Assembly (NCBI GenBank): GCA_036563875.1 | Contig: DATCLO010000103.1 | Span: 1-64,000, forward strand | Origin: ZC4RG29 sp036563875 | Lineage (GTDB): Bacteria; Bacteroidota; Bacteroidia; Cytophagales; Cyclobacteriaceae | Direction of reading: 5' to 3' | Length of the DNA: 64,000 bases | Shown here: positions 8,965-17,155 of the stretch, piece by piece | Layout: each line of letters starts with the position of its first letter | Position numbering within the stretch: the first letter of the stretch is position 1 | The notes under the pieces: model-generated | Told to the model about the DNA's origin: nothing | The model's database searches: none | The model's input: only the letters and a program-made list of their open reading frames with translations | Made by a program: the position numbers and the translations under genes

Positions 8965-10203
8965 CTATTTCACAAAGTTAATAACGCGCTGTAGTCCTTC
9001 AGCGAGCCGGTCGATTTCTTCTTTGGTGTTATAAACAGCAAACGATGCCCTTACCGTTCCCTCGATTCCGTATCGGTCCATAAGCGGCTGCGTACAGTGG
9101 TGCCCGGTCCGCACCGCAATGCCACGAGCGTCAAGCATTTGACCGATGTCGAAAGGGTGTATTCCATCCACCACAAACGATACCACACCTACTTTTTCGG
9201 CTGCGGTGCCTACGATCTTCACCGAAGGCATGCTCGAAAGTTTTTCCGTTGCGTACGTGAGCAAATCGTGCTCGTGCGCACGAATGGTTTCACGACCCAG
9301 GCCCAGGATAAAACGGAACGCCTCCCGGTACGCAATCACATCGGCAATGTTGGGCGTGCCCGCTTCGAATTTGTAGGGTAATTCGTTGTACGTGGTCTTT
9401 TCAAAGGTCACGTCCTTTATCATCTCGCCACCACCCTGGTAGGGAGGCATGGCTTCCAAAAGCTTTCTCTTTCCGTAAAGAATACCGGTGCCGGTAGGCC
9501 CGTACATTTTATGCGCTGAAAGGCAATAGAAATCGCAATCTATTGCCCTGACATCAATGTCGAGGTGTGCTCCCGCCTGCGCGCCGTCAATAAGCACAAC
9601 CGCGCCATGAGCGTGTGCCATTCGCGTGATCTCCGCAACAGGGTTGATCGTGCCCAGCGTATTCGACGCGTGGTTTGTGGCAACAATGCGGGTTCGATCC
9701 GACAACAATTTGCGGTAAGCGTCTAGGTCGATCTCGCCGATGTCGGTCACTGGTACGATCCGCAGTTTAGCCTTCTTTTCCTCGCAAATCAGTTGCCATG
9801 GTACGATGTTCGAATGATGTTCCAGGGCGGAAATGATCACTTCGTCGCCTTCGCGAAGAAAAGCCCTGCCGTAAGAAGACGCAACGAGGTTGATGCCTTC
9901 AGTGACACCGCGAACAAATATGATTTCAGAAGATGATTCGGCATTGATGAAAGCCCTGGCGTCCTCCCGCGTTTCTTCATACGCCTTCGTGGCGCGTTCG
10001 GCAAGAGTGTGGATACCACGGTGAATGTTGGCGTTGCTTGTTTGGTAATAGTCGACAAGCGCCTGAATCACCTGGCGCGGTTTCTGGGATGTAGCCGCAT
10101 TGTCGAAGTAAACGAGATCCCGACCATTCACTTTTTGTGAAAGTACCGGAAACTCTTCCCTGATCTTTTTTATGTCTGTTGACAAAGTAGCGGATATAGC
10201 CAT
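8965..10203 (-). CDS. sufS: SufS cysteine desulfurase (group II)
   Basis: 412 residues. A fold-type I PLP enzyme with Schiff-base Lys232 (SAHKMYGPTGTG), ALEHHSNIVPW at about 126-136, and catalytic Cys370 in the short group II loop RTGHHC. It releases sulfur from cysteine as a protein persulfide for iron-sulfur cluster assembly. The gene lies 10 nt after sufD and 18 nt before sufE, and the partner sufE is next door, as expected for SufS rather than IscS. Full length, no defects seen. Confidence 0.95.
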   Translation of the reverse strand: MAISATLSTDIKKIREEFPVLSQKVNGRDLVYFDNAATSQKPRQVIQALVDYYQTSNANIHRGIHTLAERATKAYEETREDARAFINAESSSEIIFVRGVTEGINLVASSYGRAFLREGDEVIISALEHHSNIVPWQLICEEKKAKLRIVPVTDIGEIDLDAYRKLLSDRTRIVATNHASNTLGTINPVAEITRMAHAHGAVVLIDGAQAGAHLDIDVRAIDCDFYCLSAHKMYGPTGTGILYGKRKLLEAMPPYQGGGEMIKDVTFEKTTYNELPYKFEAGTPNIADVIAYREAFRFILGLGRETIRAHEHDLLTYATEKLSSMPSVKIVGTAAEKVGVVSFVVDGIHPFDIGQMLDARGIAVRTGHHCTQPLMDRYGIEGTVRASFAVYNTKEEIDRLAEGLQRVINFVK

Positions 10204-10213
10204 TGCTTGAGGG

Positions 10214-11494
10214 TCAAAAATCGTTTCGCTGCAGGCGTTGGCTCACGCGCTGCGCCAGGTATTGTTGTACCGCCGGTAGGCCGACAGCATCAATCGTCTC
10301 TCCGGCAAAAGCATACAGTAGCATAGCACGCGCGGTCGACCTGGGTATACCACGCGCCATGAGATAGAACAAGGCCTCTTCATCGATTTGGCCCGTAGTG
10401 CATCCGTGAGAACACTTCACATCGTCAGCCCAGATTTCAAGCTGCGGCTTCGTGTTCACTTTAGCGTCGGTCGAGAGGAGGATGTTCCGGTTCGATTGAA
10501 ACGCGTTTGTCTTTTGCGCGTTGGGTCGAACGTAGATCTTTCCGTTGAAAACCCCCCGTGACGTATCGTCCATGATGCCCTTGTATAATTCGTTGCTGAA
10601 CGAATTGGGCTTCATATGATCTACGACGGTGTGATTGTCCGCGTGCGTGTCTCCATTGAGCAGATACAGACCGTACATGTGCGACTCGCAGCCTTGTCCA
10701 TCGAGCGCCAACGCGAGGTTGTTGCGGACCAGCTTCCCACCGAGTGTGAAAGCATACGAATTCACGCGGGAGTTGTCTTTCTGCAGAACTCTTGTCTGAT
10801 TGAATTGAATCTGTCCCGGCATATCGGCCTGAATGGCATAAAGATCCAGCCGAGCGTTTTCGTCGACAAAAGCTTCGGTAACTACATTGACATAGGAAGT
10901 AGACTTGCCCGTCGACGCAAACTTCTGAATGACGGTGCACTGCGCGTTCTTCCCAACGACAACGAGGTTTCGCGCGGCTTTGCTTACAGCGCCATCGGAG
11001 ACGTGCAGGATGACGAGCGGCTTTGCAAGCGTTGTTCCGGCGGGGACTTCAATATACAAACCGTACGTCCATGCCAGGGTGTTCCACGCGACGAAGGGAT
11101 CTGCCTTCGCGTCGGCGATCTTTGCAAAATGGTTTTCGCCCGCACCATTGGCAAGGGCCTCTTGCAAAGGCTTTACGATAAGGCCTTCTGTTTCCGGAAA
11201 TGGCGTAACGCAACGCTCATTTACGAAAGCCACAACAGTGGCGTCGAGGTCGGCGATAGCGTAATCGCCCAGGTTCACCGCACCTGTTTCACCCTGATCG
11301 TCCAGTGAAAGCTTCTCCAGTGCCCGGGTTAGAGGCGTGTACTTGTACTCTTCGTGCTTCGGTCCCGGAAATCCAACTTCCTGCAAGTGGCGAAAGGTTT
11401 CGTCACGCAGCGTGGCCAGGGATGGTATCGTATCGATAGCACCGGGTGTCACGCCAAGAAGAGTAGGATTTGTATCTATGGCATTTGTCGTCAT
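10214..11494 (-). CDS. sufD: SufD, Fe-S cluster assembly scaffold subunit
   Basis: 426 residues. The C-terminal half has the SufB/SufD beta-helix features, including YVRPNAQKTNAFQSNRN, WADDVKCSHGCTTG and the closing helix MARGIPRSTARAMLL. SufD pairs with SufB and two SufC ATPases in the cytosolic SufBC2D scaffold. The gene is 14 nt downstream of sufC and 10 nt upstream of sufS. It is shorter and more diverged than SufB, as is normal for SufD. Confidence 0.94.
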   Translation of the reverse strand: MTTNAIDTNPTLLGVTPGAIDTIPSLATLRDETFRHLQEVGFPGPKHEEYKYTPLTRALEKLSLDDQGETGAVNLGDYAIADLDATVVAFVNERCVTPFPETEGLIVKPLQEALANGAGENHFAKIADAKADPFVAWNTLAWTYGLYIEVPAGTTLAKPLVILHVSDGAVSKAARNLVVVGKNAQCTVIQKFASTGKSTSYVNVVTEAFVDENARLDLYAIQADMPGQIQFNQTRVLQKDNSRVNSYAFTLGGKLVRNNLALALDGQGCESHMYGLYLLNGDTHADNHTVVDHMKPNSFSNELYKGIMDDTSRGVFNGKIYVRPNAQKTNAFQSNRNILLSTDAKVNTKPQLEIWADDVKCSHGCTTGQIDEEALFYLMARGIPRSTARAMLLYAFAGETIDAVGLPAVQQYLAQRVSQRLQRNDF

Positions 11495-11508
11495 GATGTG
11501 CGATGTCT

Positions 11509-12261
11509 TCAGGCTACAACACTATCCTTTACCCAGTCGTAGCCTTTGGCTTCGAGTTCTACGGCGAGTTCCTTTCCGCCTGATTTAACGATCTTTCCTT
11601 TGTAGAGAACGTGCACAAAATCCGGCACGATGTATTCGAGCAGGCGTTGATAGTGGGTGACTACAATGATGCTCTTGTCTTTGGTCATGAGCTTGTTGAC
11701 ACCGTCGGCAACAATGCGCAACGCGTCGATGTCGAGCCCCGAATCTGTTTCATCCAGTATGGCGAGTCGCGGATCGAGCATCGCAAGTTGGAATATCTCG
11801 TTGCGCTTCTTTTCACCACCAGAGAACCCTTCGTTCAGCGATCGGTTCAGCAGTGACTGGTCGATGTCGACGAGCTTCATCTTCTCCTTCATGAGACCGA
11901 GAAACGAAACAGCATCGAGCGGTGGAAGACCACGATGCGTGCGGACTTGATTCACTGCTGTCTTCATGAAGTTTATCGTGCTTACACCGGGTATTTCTAC
12001 CGGGTATTGAAATGCCATGAAGATGCCTTCCCGCGCGCGTTCGTCAGGCGACATTTCAAGCAGGTCTTTGCCCAGAAATTCAACGGTACCTTCTGTAACC
12101 TCGAATTCTTCGCGGCCAGCCAGGACGGATGCCAGCGTGCTCTTACCGGAGCCGTTAGGTCCCATAATGGCGTGTATCTCACCGGCTTTTACTTCGAGGT
12201 CGATCCCGTTCAGGATCTGGTTATCTCCGATTTTCGCGTGAAGGTTTTTGATGGATAGCAT
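11509..12261 (-). CDS. sufC: SufC, Fe-S assembly ABC-type ATPase
   Basis: 250 residues from the ATG that begins MLSIKNLHAK; a start 30 nt upstream is possible but adds non-family residues. Walker A GPNGSGKS (34-41), the SufC-specific signature FSGGEKKR, and Walker B LAILDETDSGLD, whose D-E-T-D sequence separates SufC from transporter ATPases. It energises the SufB-SufD scaffold. It lies 62 nt after sufB and 14 nt before sufD in the operon. Confidence 0.95.
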   Translation of the reverse strand: MLSIKNLHAKIGDNQILNGIDLEVKAGEIHAIMGPNGSGKSTLASVLAGREEFEVTEGTVEFLGKDLLEMSPDERAREGIFMAFQYPVEIPGVSTINFMKTAVNQVRTHRGLPPLDAVSFLGLMKEKMKLVDIDQSLLNRSLNEGFSGGEKKRNEIFQLAMLDPRLAILDETDSGLDIDALRIVADGVNKLMTKDKSIIVVTHYQRLLEYIVPDFVHVLYKGKIVKSGGKELAVELEAKGYDWVKDSVVA

Positions 12262-12323
12262 TTCGCAATTTGAATGATTACGGTTCAACAAACGGTTGTC
12301 GCCAGAGGGGCTTCTTCGCGGAT

Positions 12324-13763
12324 CTACCCGACACTTCCCTCAAGCGTGAGTGCCAGGAGCTTCTGCGCCTCTACGGCAAACTCCATCGGCAGTTGCTTGA
12401 GCACTTCGCGTGCATAGCCATTGACGATAAGCGCGACAGCCGATTCCTCGTCGATACCGCGCTGCTGGCAATAAAATATCTGGTCCTCTCCGATCTTGGA
12501 GGTGGTGGCTTCGTGTTCGATGTGCGCAGTGTTGTTCTCTACATCGATGTAGGGGAACGTATGCGCGCCGCATTTGTCACCCATCAGCAGGGAGTCGCAC
12601 TGTGAAAAGTTTCGTGCGCCTTCCGCCCGCTTGAGTACGTGCACCTGTCCGCGGTAGCTGTTCTGCGAATGACCCGCGGAGATACCTTTCGAAACGATTC
12701 TCGAACGCGTACCCTTTCCGATGTGGATCATCTTCGTGCCGGTGTCTGCTTGCTGATAGTTGTTGGTGACAGCTACAGAGTAGAATTCACCTGACGAGTA
12801 ATCTCCTTTCAGGATACACGACGGGTATTTCCATGTGATGGCTGAACCGGTTTCTACCTGTGTCCAGGATATCTTGGAGTATTCGCCGGCACACAAGCCT
12901 CGTTTTGTTACGAAGTTGTAGATTCCGCCCTTACCTTCTTTGTCGCCGGGATACCAGTTTTGCACTGTCGAGTACTTTACGTGCGCATTTTTCATCGCGT
13001 AAATCTCGACCACTGCAGCGTGCAGTTGGTGTTCGTCGCGCATGGGTGCGGTACATCCTTCGAGATAGCTGACGTAAGATCCTTCATCAGCTACGATAAG
13101 CGTCCGTTCGAACTGCCCCGTGTTGGCCGCGTTGATGCGGAAGTATGTGGAAAGTTCCATAGGGCAGCGCACGCCCTTGGGGATATAACAGAACGATCCG
13201 TCGGTAAAGACTGCCGAGTTTAGTGCTGCAAAGTAGTTGTCGTTTATGGGTACCACGGAACCCATGTACTTGCGTACCAGGTCGGGGTGTTTCTGAACAG
13301 CCTCGCTAAACGAACAGAAGATAATGCCCAGTTCAGCCAGCGTCTCCTTAAATGTAGTAGCTACCGATACGCTGTCGATGACAGCGTCTACAGCCACGCC
13401 GGTAAGTCGCTTTTGCTCAACAAGGGAAATGCCCAGTTTCTCGAAGGTCTTTAGCAACTCAGGGTCTACATCTTCGAGGCTTTCCGGTCTCGCCTTTTGT
13501 TTGGGGGCTGCATAGTAGATGATGTCCTGATAGTCGATGGGCGGATACTTTACATTCGGCCAGGTGGGTTCCTTCATTTTGGTCCACTGCCTGTATGCCT
13601 TCAACCGCCATTCCAGCAGCCATTCCGGCTCATTCTTTTTGGCAGATATGAATCGGATAATTTCCTCATTCAGGCCCTTCGGGGCGGCGTCCACCTCTAT
13701 GTTGGTTGTCCACCCGTGCTCATACTCCCGCGAGGTAAATTCCTCTATGATATCCTTACTCAT
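12324..13763 (-). CDS. sufB: SufB, Fe-S cluster assembly scaffold
   Basis: 479 residues, full length. Shows conserved SufB blocks: GIIFCSFSEAVQKHPDLVRKY, FIPKGV-like YIPKGVRCPMELSTYFRIN, YLEGCTAP, YSTVQNWYPGD, SWTQVETGSAITWKYPSC and CDSLLMGDKCGAHTFPYIDV. SufB carries the nascent iron-sulfur cluster in the SufBC2D complex. It is the first gene of the minus-strand operon sufB-C-D-S-E-T-(bacilliredoxin), and a -7-like element lies about 33 nt upstream. Confidence 0.96.
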   Translation of the reverse strand: MSKDIIEEFTSREYEHGWTTNIEVDAAPKGLNEEIIRFISAKKNEPEWLLEWRLKAYRQWTKMKEPTWPNVKYPPIDYQDIIYYAAPKQKARPESLEDVDPELLKTFEKLGISLVEQKRLTGVAVDAVIDSVSVATTFKETLAELGIIFCSFSEAVQKHPDLVRKYMGSVVPINDNYFAALNSAVFTDGSFCYIPKGVRCPMELSTYFRINAANTGQFERTLIVADEGSYVSYLEGCTAPMRDEHQLHAAVVEIYAMKNAHVKYSTVQNWYPGDKEGKGGIYNFVTKRGLCAGEYSKISWTQVETGSAITWKYPSCILKGDYSSGEFYSVAVTNNYQQADTGTKMIHIGKGTRSRIVSKGISAGHSQNSYRGQVHVLKRAEGARNFSQCDSLLMGDKCGAHTFPYIDVENNTAHIEHEATTSKIGEDQIFYCQQRGIDEESAVALIVNGYAREVLKQLPMEFAVEAQKLLALTLEGSVG

Positions 13764-13795
13764 GCAGCCTATTTAGACTAAGTTTAAATAACTCA

Positions 13796-13803
13796 CAAAT
13801 CTA
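13796..13803 (-). promoter_or_regulatory. -7 promoter element for the suf operon
   Basis: On the minus strand the sequence reads TAGATTTG, a perfect match to the Bacteroidota -7 consensus TAnnTTTG, 32 nt before the sufB start codon. A clear -33 TTTG at the usual distance is not seen, so only this half is supported. Confidence 0.45.
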
Positions 13804-13845
13804 AAACAAAATGCCCGAATTATAGTTCTGGCGCGGGTATTTTGT

Positions 13846-14322
13846 TTACGACTGCTCCTTGACGAGGTTCAGATTGCGGTCCAGGCTTTCCTCCAGGGAA
13901 ATCATGGTTTCTGTGCGTTCTATGCCCTCTACTTGCTGGATTTTGTCGTGAAGGACTTCCTTAAGGTGGTTGGTATCCCGGCAGTGGATTTTGACGAACA
14001 TGCTGTAATTTCCCGTGGTGTAGTGGATGTTCGTTACCTCGGGAATACTTTTCAATGCTGCCAGAACGGTATCGTATAGGGCACTTTTTTGAAGGAAAAT
14101 CCCGATAAAGGCGGTGATGTCGTATCCAAGCTTGGAATAATTCACTTTCAGCGTGGTTTTCTCCACGATACCGGCGGCTTCCATCTTGTTCATCCGTACG
14201 TGCACCGTGCCGCCAGAGACGAAAACCTTCTTGGCAACCTCCGTATACGGTTTCTTGGCGTCCTGCATGAGGATCTCCAGTATCCTGAGATCCGTATTGT
14301 CAACTTTGTAATTTTCGGCCAT
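13846..14322 (-). CDS. Lrp/AsnC-family transcriptional regulator
   Basis: 158 residues. An N-terminal helix-turn-helix (about 6-60; LRILEILMQDAKKPYTEVAK then GTVHVRMNKMEAAGIVEK) is followed by an AsnC_trans_reg/RAM ligand-binding domain (about 68-150; GIFLQKSALYDTVL, TGNYSMFVKIHCRDT). These proteins form octamers that bind amino acids or related metabolites. The gene is oriented away from the tRNA-like RNA and the acyl-CoA synthetase, and lies just upstream of sufB on the same strand with an 82-nt gap. A TATTTTTG element (minus strand, 14340-14347) 17 nt before the start codon could be its promoter. Confidence 0.92.
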   Translation of the reverse strand: MAENYKVDNTDLRILEILMQDAKKPYTEVAKKVFVSGGTVHVRMNKMEAAGIVEKTTLKVNYSKLGYDITAFIGIFLQKSALYDTVLAALKSIPEVTNIHYTTGNYSMFVKIHCRDTNHLKEVLHDKIQQVEGIERTETMISLEESLDRNLNLVKEQS

Positions 14323-14466
14323 GATGATTTACGTGATTACAAAAATATCAAATTGGGGCCAATCTTTTAAAAAGTGTATAAAATTTAATAGGATTTGTTG
14401 TTCCTGAGGGCTATCAGCCGTTGTTTTGTTAAGAAATTTCAATCACACAGCACACAAATTACATAC

Positions 14467-14583
14467 TGTAGGGTGTTGGAATTGGCAGACAAGCCCTCCG
14501 GTCTCGAGGGTGGAGAGCACGGGATAAAGTCCAGCCATTGGCGACCTAACCGCTCCGTGGAGGTTCGAGCCCTCCCTCTACAG
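14467..14583 (+). tRNA. tRNA-Leu-like class II tRNA with a 48-nt structured variable arm and abnormal anticodon loop
   Basis: A cloverleaf can be built: acceptor stem 14467-14473 with 14576-14582 (7 bp, one G-T), D arm with the leucine-type loop GAATTGGCAGA and 3-bp stem, anticodon stem CCCTC/GAGGG (14494-14498, 14506-14510), and T arm GGAGG-TTCGAGC-CCTCC (14559-14575). Two features are abnormal. The anticodon loop is CGGTCTC, lacking the invariant U33; positions 34-36 would read GTC. The variable region is 48 nt (14511-14558) and folds into nested helices GGAG/CTCC, CGG/CCG, GTC/GAC and GCC/GGC. CCA is not encoded. A strong terminator follows. It may be a non-decoding tRNA-like RNA or a diverged tRNA-Leu rather than a working decoder. 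Confidence 0.6.
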
Positions 14584-14617
14584 CGCTCACGTTTAGGTTA
14601 ATAATGTTTAATTGAGC

Positions 14618-14648
14618 AGAACCTACCCACGGGTAGGTTCTTTTTTTT
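14618..14648 (+). terminator. strong intrinsic terminator of the tRNA-like RNA
   Basis: AGAACCTACC and GGTAGGTTCT form a near-perfect stem around a tiny CACG-type loop, followed by eight consecutive T. It starts 35 nt after the predicted end of the tRNA-like gene, so that RNA has its own dedicated 3' end and is separated from the acyl-CoA synthetase gene. Confidence 0.85.
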
Positions 14649-14760
14649 CGTTACCTTTTGTAGTCGAAGAGCGTTTCGGCCACTTTTTCTGTTGATTTGA
14701 TGCCGCACAATCGTTTGCTTTGGGTAGGCATCTAAACCTAAATCGTACAAACAGGCTGTA

Positions 14761-16437
14761 ATGGAAGCTTTTCCCTGGATCAGGAATTATCCTTCCGGCA
14801 TTCCCCCGGAAATAAAACTCTACGAATACGATTCACTCGTCGCTCTTTTCGAGGACTCCTTCGTTCGCTTTCGCGACCGCGTCGCCTTCGAGAACATGGG
14901 CGCAACCATGACCTACGGCGAACTGGACGAGCTCTCCAAACATTTCGCCGCTTTCCTCCAGAACCTGGGCATGAAAAAAGGTGAGCGGATCGCGATTCAG
15001 ATGCCTAACCTGTTGCAATTTCCCATCGCTTTCGTCGGTGCCCTCAGAGCCGGTCTCATCGTTGTGAATACAAATCCGCTCTACACGCCGCGCGAAATGG
15101 AACATCAGTTCCGCGATTCGGGTGCAACGGCTATCGTCATTGTATCCAACTTTGCGGCTAACCTGCAGAAGATTATCCAAAACACGGATATACGGCATGT
15201 CATCGTAACGGATCTGGGAGACATGCTTCCGGGTATCAAGCGCCCGCTCGTCAACTTCGTTGTGAAGCATGTCAAGAAGATGGTTCCTTCCTACACCATC
15301 GCAGGAGCCATCCCATTCCGTCGTGCGATGCAGCAAGGGGCGTCATTGAAATATACTCGTCCGGAAATAAAACTTGAGGATCCCGCTATTCTCCAATACA
15401 CAGGTGGTACTACGGGAATTTCAAAAGGTGCCGTTCTTTCCAATGCCAACATCGTGGCGCATAACTCAATGGTCACGCATTGGTTCGTGCCGTATTTGTC
15501 GCAAGGCTCAGGACCAGAAGTCATCATTACGGCCATCCCCATGTATCACATCTTTGCGCTGACCGTGAATGGCGTGCTCATGATGAGCGTGGGCGCGAAG
15601 AACGTGCTGATCACCAATCCCCGCGACATGAAGGGATTTGTTAAAGAGCTGCGTGAGCACAAGTTTACGCTCATGACCGGCGTCAATACGTTATTCAACG
15701 GACTGCTTAATCAACCCGACTTCGCAAAGCTCGACTTCAGTGCTCTCAAAGGCGCAGTGGGCGGCGGCATGGCTGTACAAGATGCAGTGGCGATTCGCTG
15801 GGAAGAAGTAACGGGCAAACCGCTAGTCGAAGGATACGGTCTTAGCGAAACATCACCTGTTCTTTGCTGCAATCCGCTCGATGGCACACACAAGAGAGGA
15901 ACGATCGGACTCCCCATGCCTTCAACAGAGGTGGCGATCTTCGACGATGAAGGAAACAGATTGCCCCAGGGAGCGACCGGCGAAATTTGTGCACGCGGAC
16001 CTCAGGTCATGTCGGGCTACTGGCAGCAGGACAACGAAGGTGTCTTCTGGCCGGGCGGCTGGTTCCGCACGGGCGATATCGGTACGATGGACGAGCAGGG
16101 CTTTTTCCGCATCGTCGACCGCAAGAAGGACATGATCAAGGTATCGGGCTTCAACGTCTTCCCCAATGAAATCGAAAACGTAGTGGCCGGTCACAAGAAA
16201 GTCCTGGAAGTGGCCGCCATCGGTGTACCTCACGAAAAATCGGGCGAGGCGATAAAGATATTCGTCATCAAACGCGACCCGAGCCTTACCGAGGAGGAAC
16301 TTCGCGCTTATTGCGAGGAAAACCTCACCAAATACAAGGTGCCGCGTTACATCGAATTCCGTGAATCCCTGCCGAAGTCGAACGTAGGTAAGATTCTGCG
16401 CCGCGCGCTGAAGGAAGAAGTTAAGCCAGCCGCTTAA
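14761..16437 (+). CDS. fadD: long-chain fatty acid--CoA ligase (AMP-forming)
   Basis: 558 residues, the usual FadD length. ANL-superfamily motifs are all present: phosphate-binding loop YTGGTTGISKGA (213-224), YGLSETSPV (about 360-368), GDIGTMDEQGFFRIVDRKKDMIKVSGFNVFP (about 440-472) and the C-terminal lysine in PKSNVGKILRR. It activates fatty acids with ATP and CoA at the inner membrane for beta-oxidation or lipid synthesis. It stands alone after the tRNA-like RNA and its terminator. The symbol is by family resemblance; exact chain-length preference is not readable. Confidence 0.93.
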   Translation: MEAFPWIRNYPSGIPPEIKLYEYDSLVALFEDSFVRFRDRVAFENMGATMTYGELDELSKHFAAFLQNLGMKKGERIAIQMPNLLQFPIAFVGALRAGLIVVNTNPLYTPREMEHQFRDSGATAIVIVSNFAANLQKIIQNTDIRHVIVTDLGDMLPGIKRPLVNFVVKHVKKMVPSYTIAGAIPFRRAMQQGASLKYTRPEIKLEDPAILQYTGGTTGISKGAVLSNANIVAHNSMVTHWFVPYLSQGSGPEVIITAIPMYHIFALTVNGVLMMSVGAKNVLITNPRDMKGFVKELREHKFTLMTGVNTLFNGLLNQPDFAKLDFSALKGAVGGGMAVQDAVAIRWEEVTGKPLVEGYGLSETSPVLCCNPLDGTHKRGTIGLPMPSTEVAIFDDEGNRLPQGATGEICARGPQVMSGYWQQDNEGVFWPGGWFRTGDIGTMDEQGFFRIVDRKKDMIKVSGFNVFPNEIENVVAGHKKVLEVAAIGVPHEKSGEAIKIFVIKRDPSLTEEELRAYCEENLTKYKVPRYIEFRESLPKSNVGKILRRALKEEVKPAA

Positions 16438-16441
16438 TTTA

Positions 16442-16474
16442 GTGGGCAGTAGCAGGCAGTAGGACAATGGACAG
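16442..16474. repeat. GGGCAGT/AGGCAGT-type dispersed intergenic repeat
   Basis: Short imperfect repeats of GGCAGTAG right after the fadD stop codon. The same motif, in the opposite orientation, occurs at 33570-33602, where it overlaps the end of the rhamnosidase gene. Confidence 0.55.
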
Positions 16475-16521
16475 TATGTGCTACAATGCTCGGGCACTCA
16501 ACTGGAGCCACAGACCAACTT

Positions 16522-16555
16522 CAACACATCAACACATCAATACATTAACACATCC
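16522..16555. repeat. ACACATCA tandem repeat directly before a start codon
   Basis: Four imperfect copies of AACACATC(A) ending immediately before the ATG of the TerB-like gene. A closely similar array (AACATCAACACATTAACACA and on) abuts the nuoI start at 45013-45039. The motif lacks G, so it may keep the ribosome-binding region unstructured. Confidence 0.6.
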
Positions 16556-16987
16556 ATGATTGGCTTTTTCGAACACCAATACCTCTCTTACAAGAAGAAC
16601 CACATCAAGAACCTTCTCGCGTTGGCGCGCTCGGATGGTAACATGCATGAGAAGGAGGAAAAGCTGGTGTTCAAGATTGGCAAGCGGTACGGGCTGAAGA
16701 AAAGACAGATACAGGAACTGATTGATTCCAATGAAAAATACACTGTTGTTGTGCCTGATAACCACAACGACAAAATGAACCTGCTTTACGATCTCATCCT
16801 GATGGTATATGCCGATGATGTGATTGATGACCATGAAGTGAAGTTTTGCGAGGAGGTCGTGGAGCGTTTTGGAATGAAAAAGGAACTCGTGCAATGGATG
16901 TTAAGCGAGTTCGATCGCGGTACGCCACCTCCTCCGGATGAATGGGAGGAAATCAAGGAAGAAGCGCGTACCAAATTTGCCCTTTAA
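16556..16987 (+). CDS. TerB-like (tellurite resistance TerB family) protein
   Basis: 143 residues, all helical and acidic, without signal peptide. It shows the TerB pattern LLALARSDGNMHEKEEKLVFKIGKRYGL and later LYDLILMVYADDVIDDHEVKFCEEVVERFGM, two halves with acidic metal-binding positions (SDGNMHEKE and DDVIDDHE). TerB-like domains are cytoplasmic and may bind divalent metal ions or act near membranes in stress responses. The frame is open further upstream, but those codons read through the ACACATCA repeat, so I start at 16556. It lies about 120 nt after fadD; function here unknown. Confidence 0.75.
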   Translation: MIGFFEHQYLSYKKNHIKNLLALARSDGNMHEKEEKLVFKIGKRYGLKKRQIQELIDSNEKYTVVVPDNHNDKMNLLYDLILMVYADDVIDDHEVKFCEEVVERFGMKKELVQWMLSEFDRGTPPPPDEWEEIKEEARTKFAL

Positions 16988-17155
16988 GTACCGAAACGAG
17001 ACATCTATTCCCTCCCCGAAAAAAGGCAGGCATCCTTCTGCGCAATTTTTGTGTAAGGTTTTGTGACTGATTTGATCTCAAATCGTTTATAGTATTGGAA
17101 CGATTTTTGGCTTTATTGCATAAATTTCGAATTGGTCGCCAAGGACTCGGAGGTC

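Noticed and set aside
10616..11308. 230-codon open frame antisense to sufD
   Set aside because: Shadow of a firmly identified gene in high-GC third-position sequence.
14467..14583. Selenocysteine tRNA or tmRNA as identity of the tRNA-like RNA
   Set aside because: Anticodon is not TCA, the acceptor stem is 7 bp, and no tag-peptide or alanine-type acceptor is present.
16522..16555. ACACATCA array as a possible CRISPR
   Set aside because: Units are 8-9 nt with no spacers and no cas genes are nearby.
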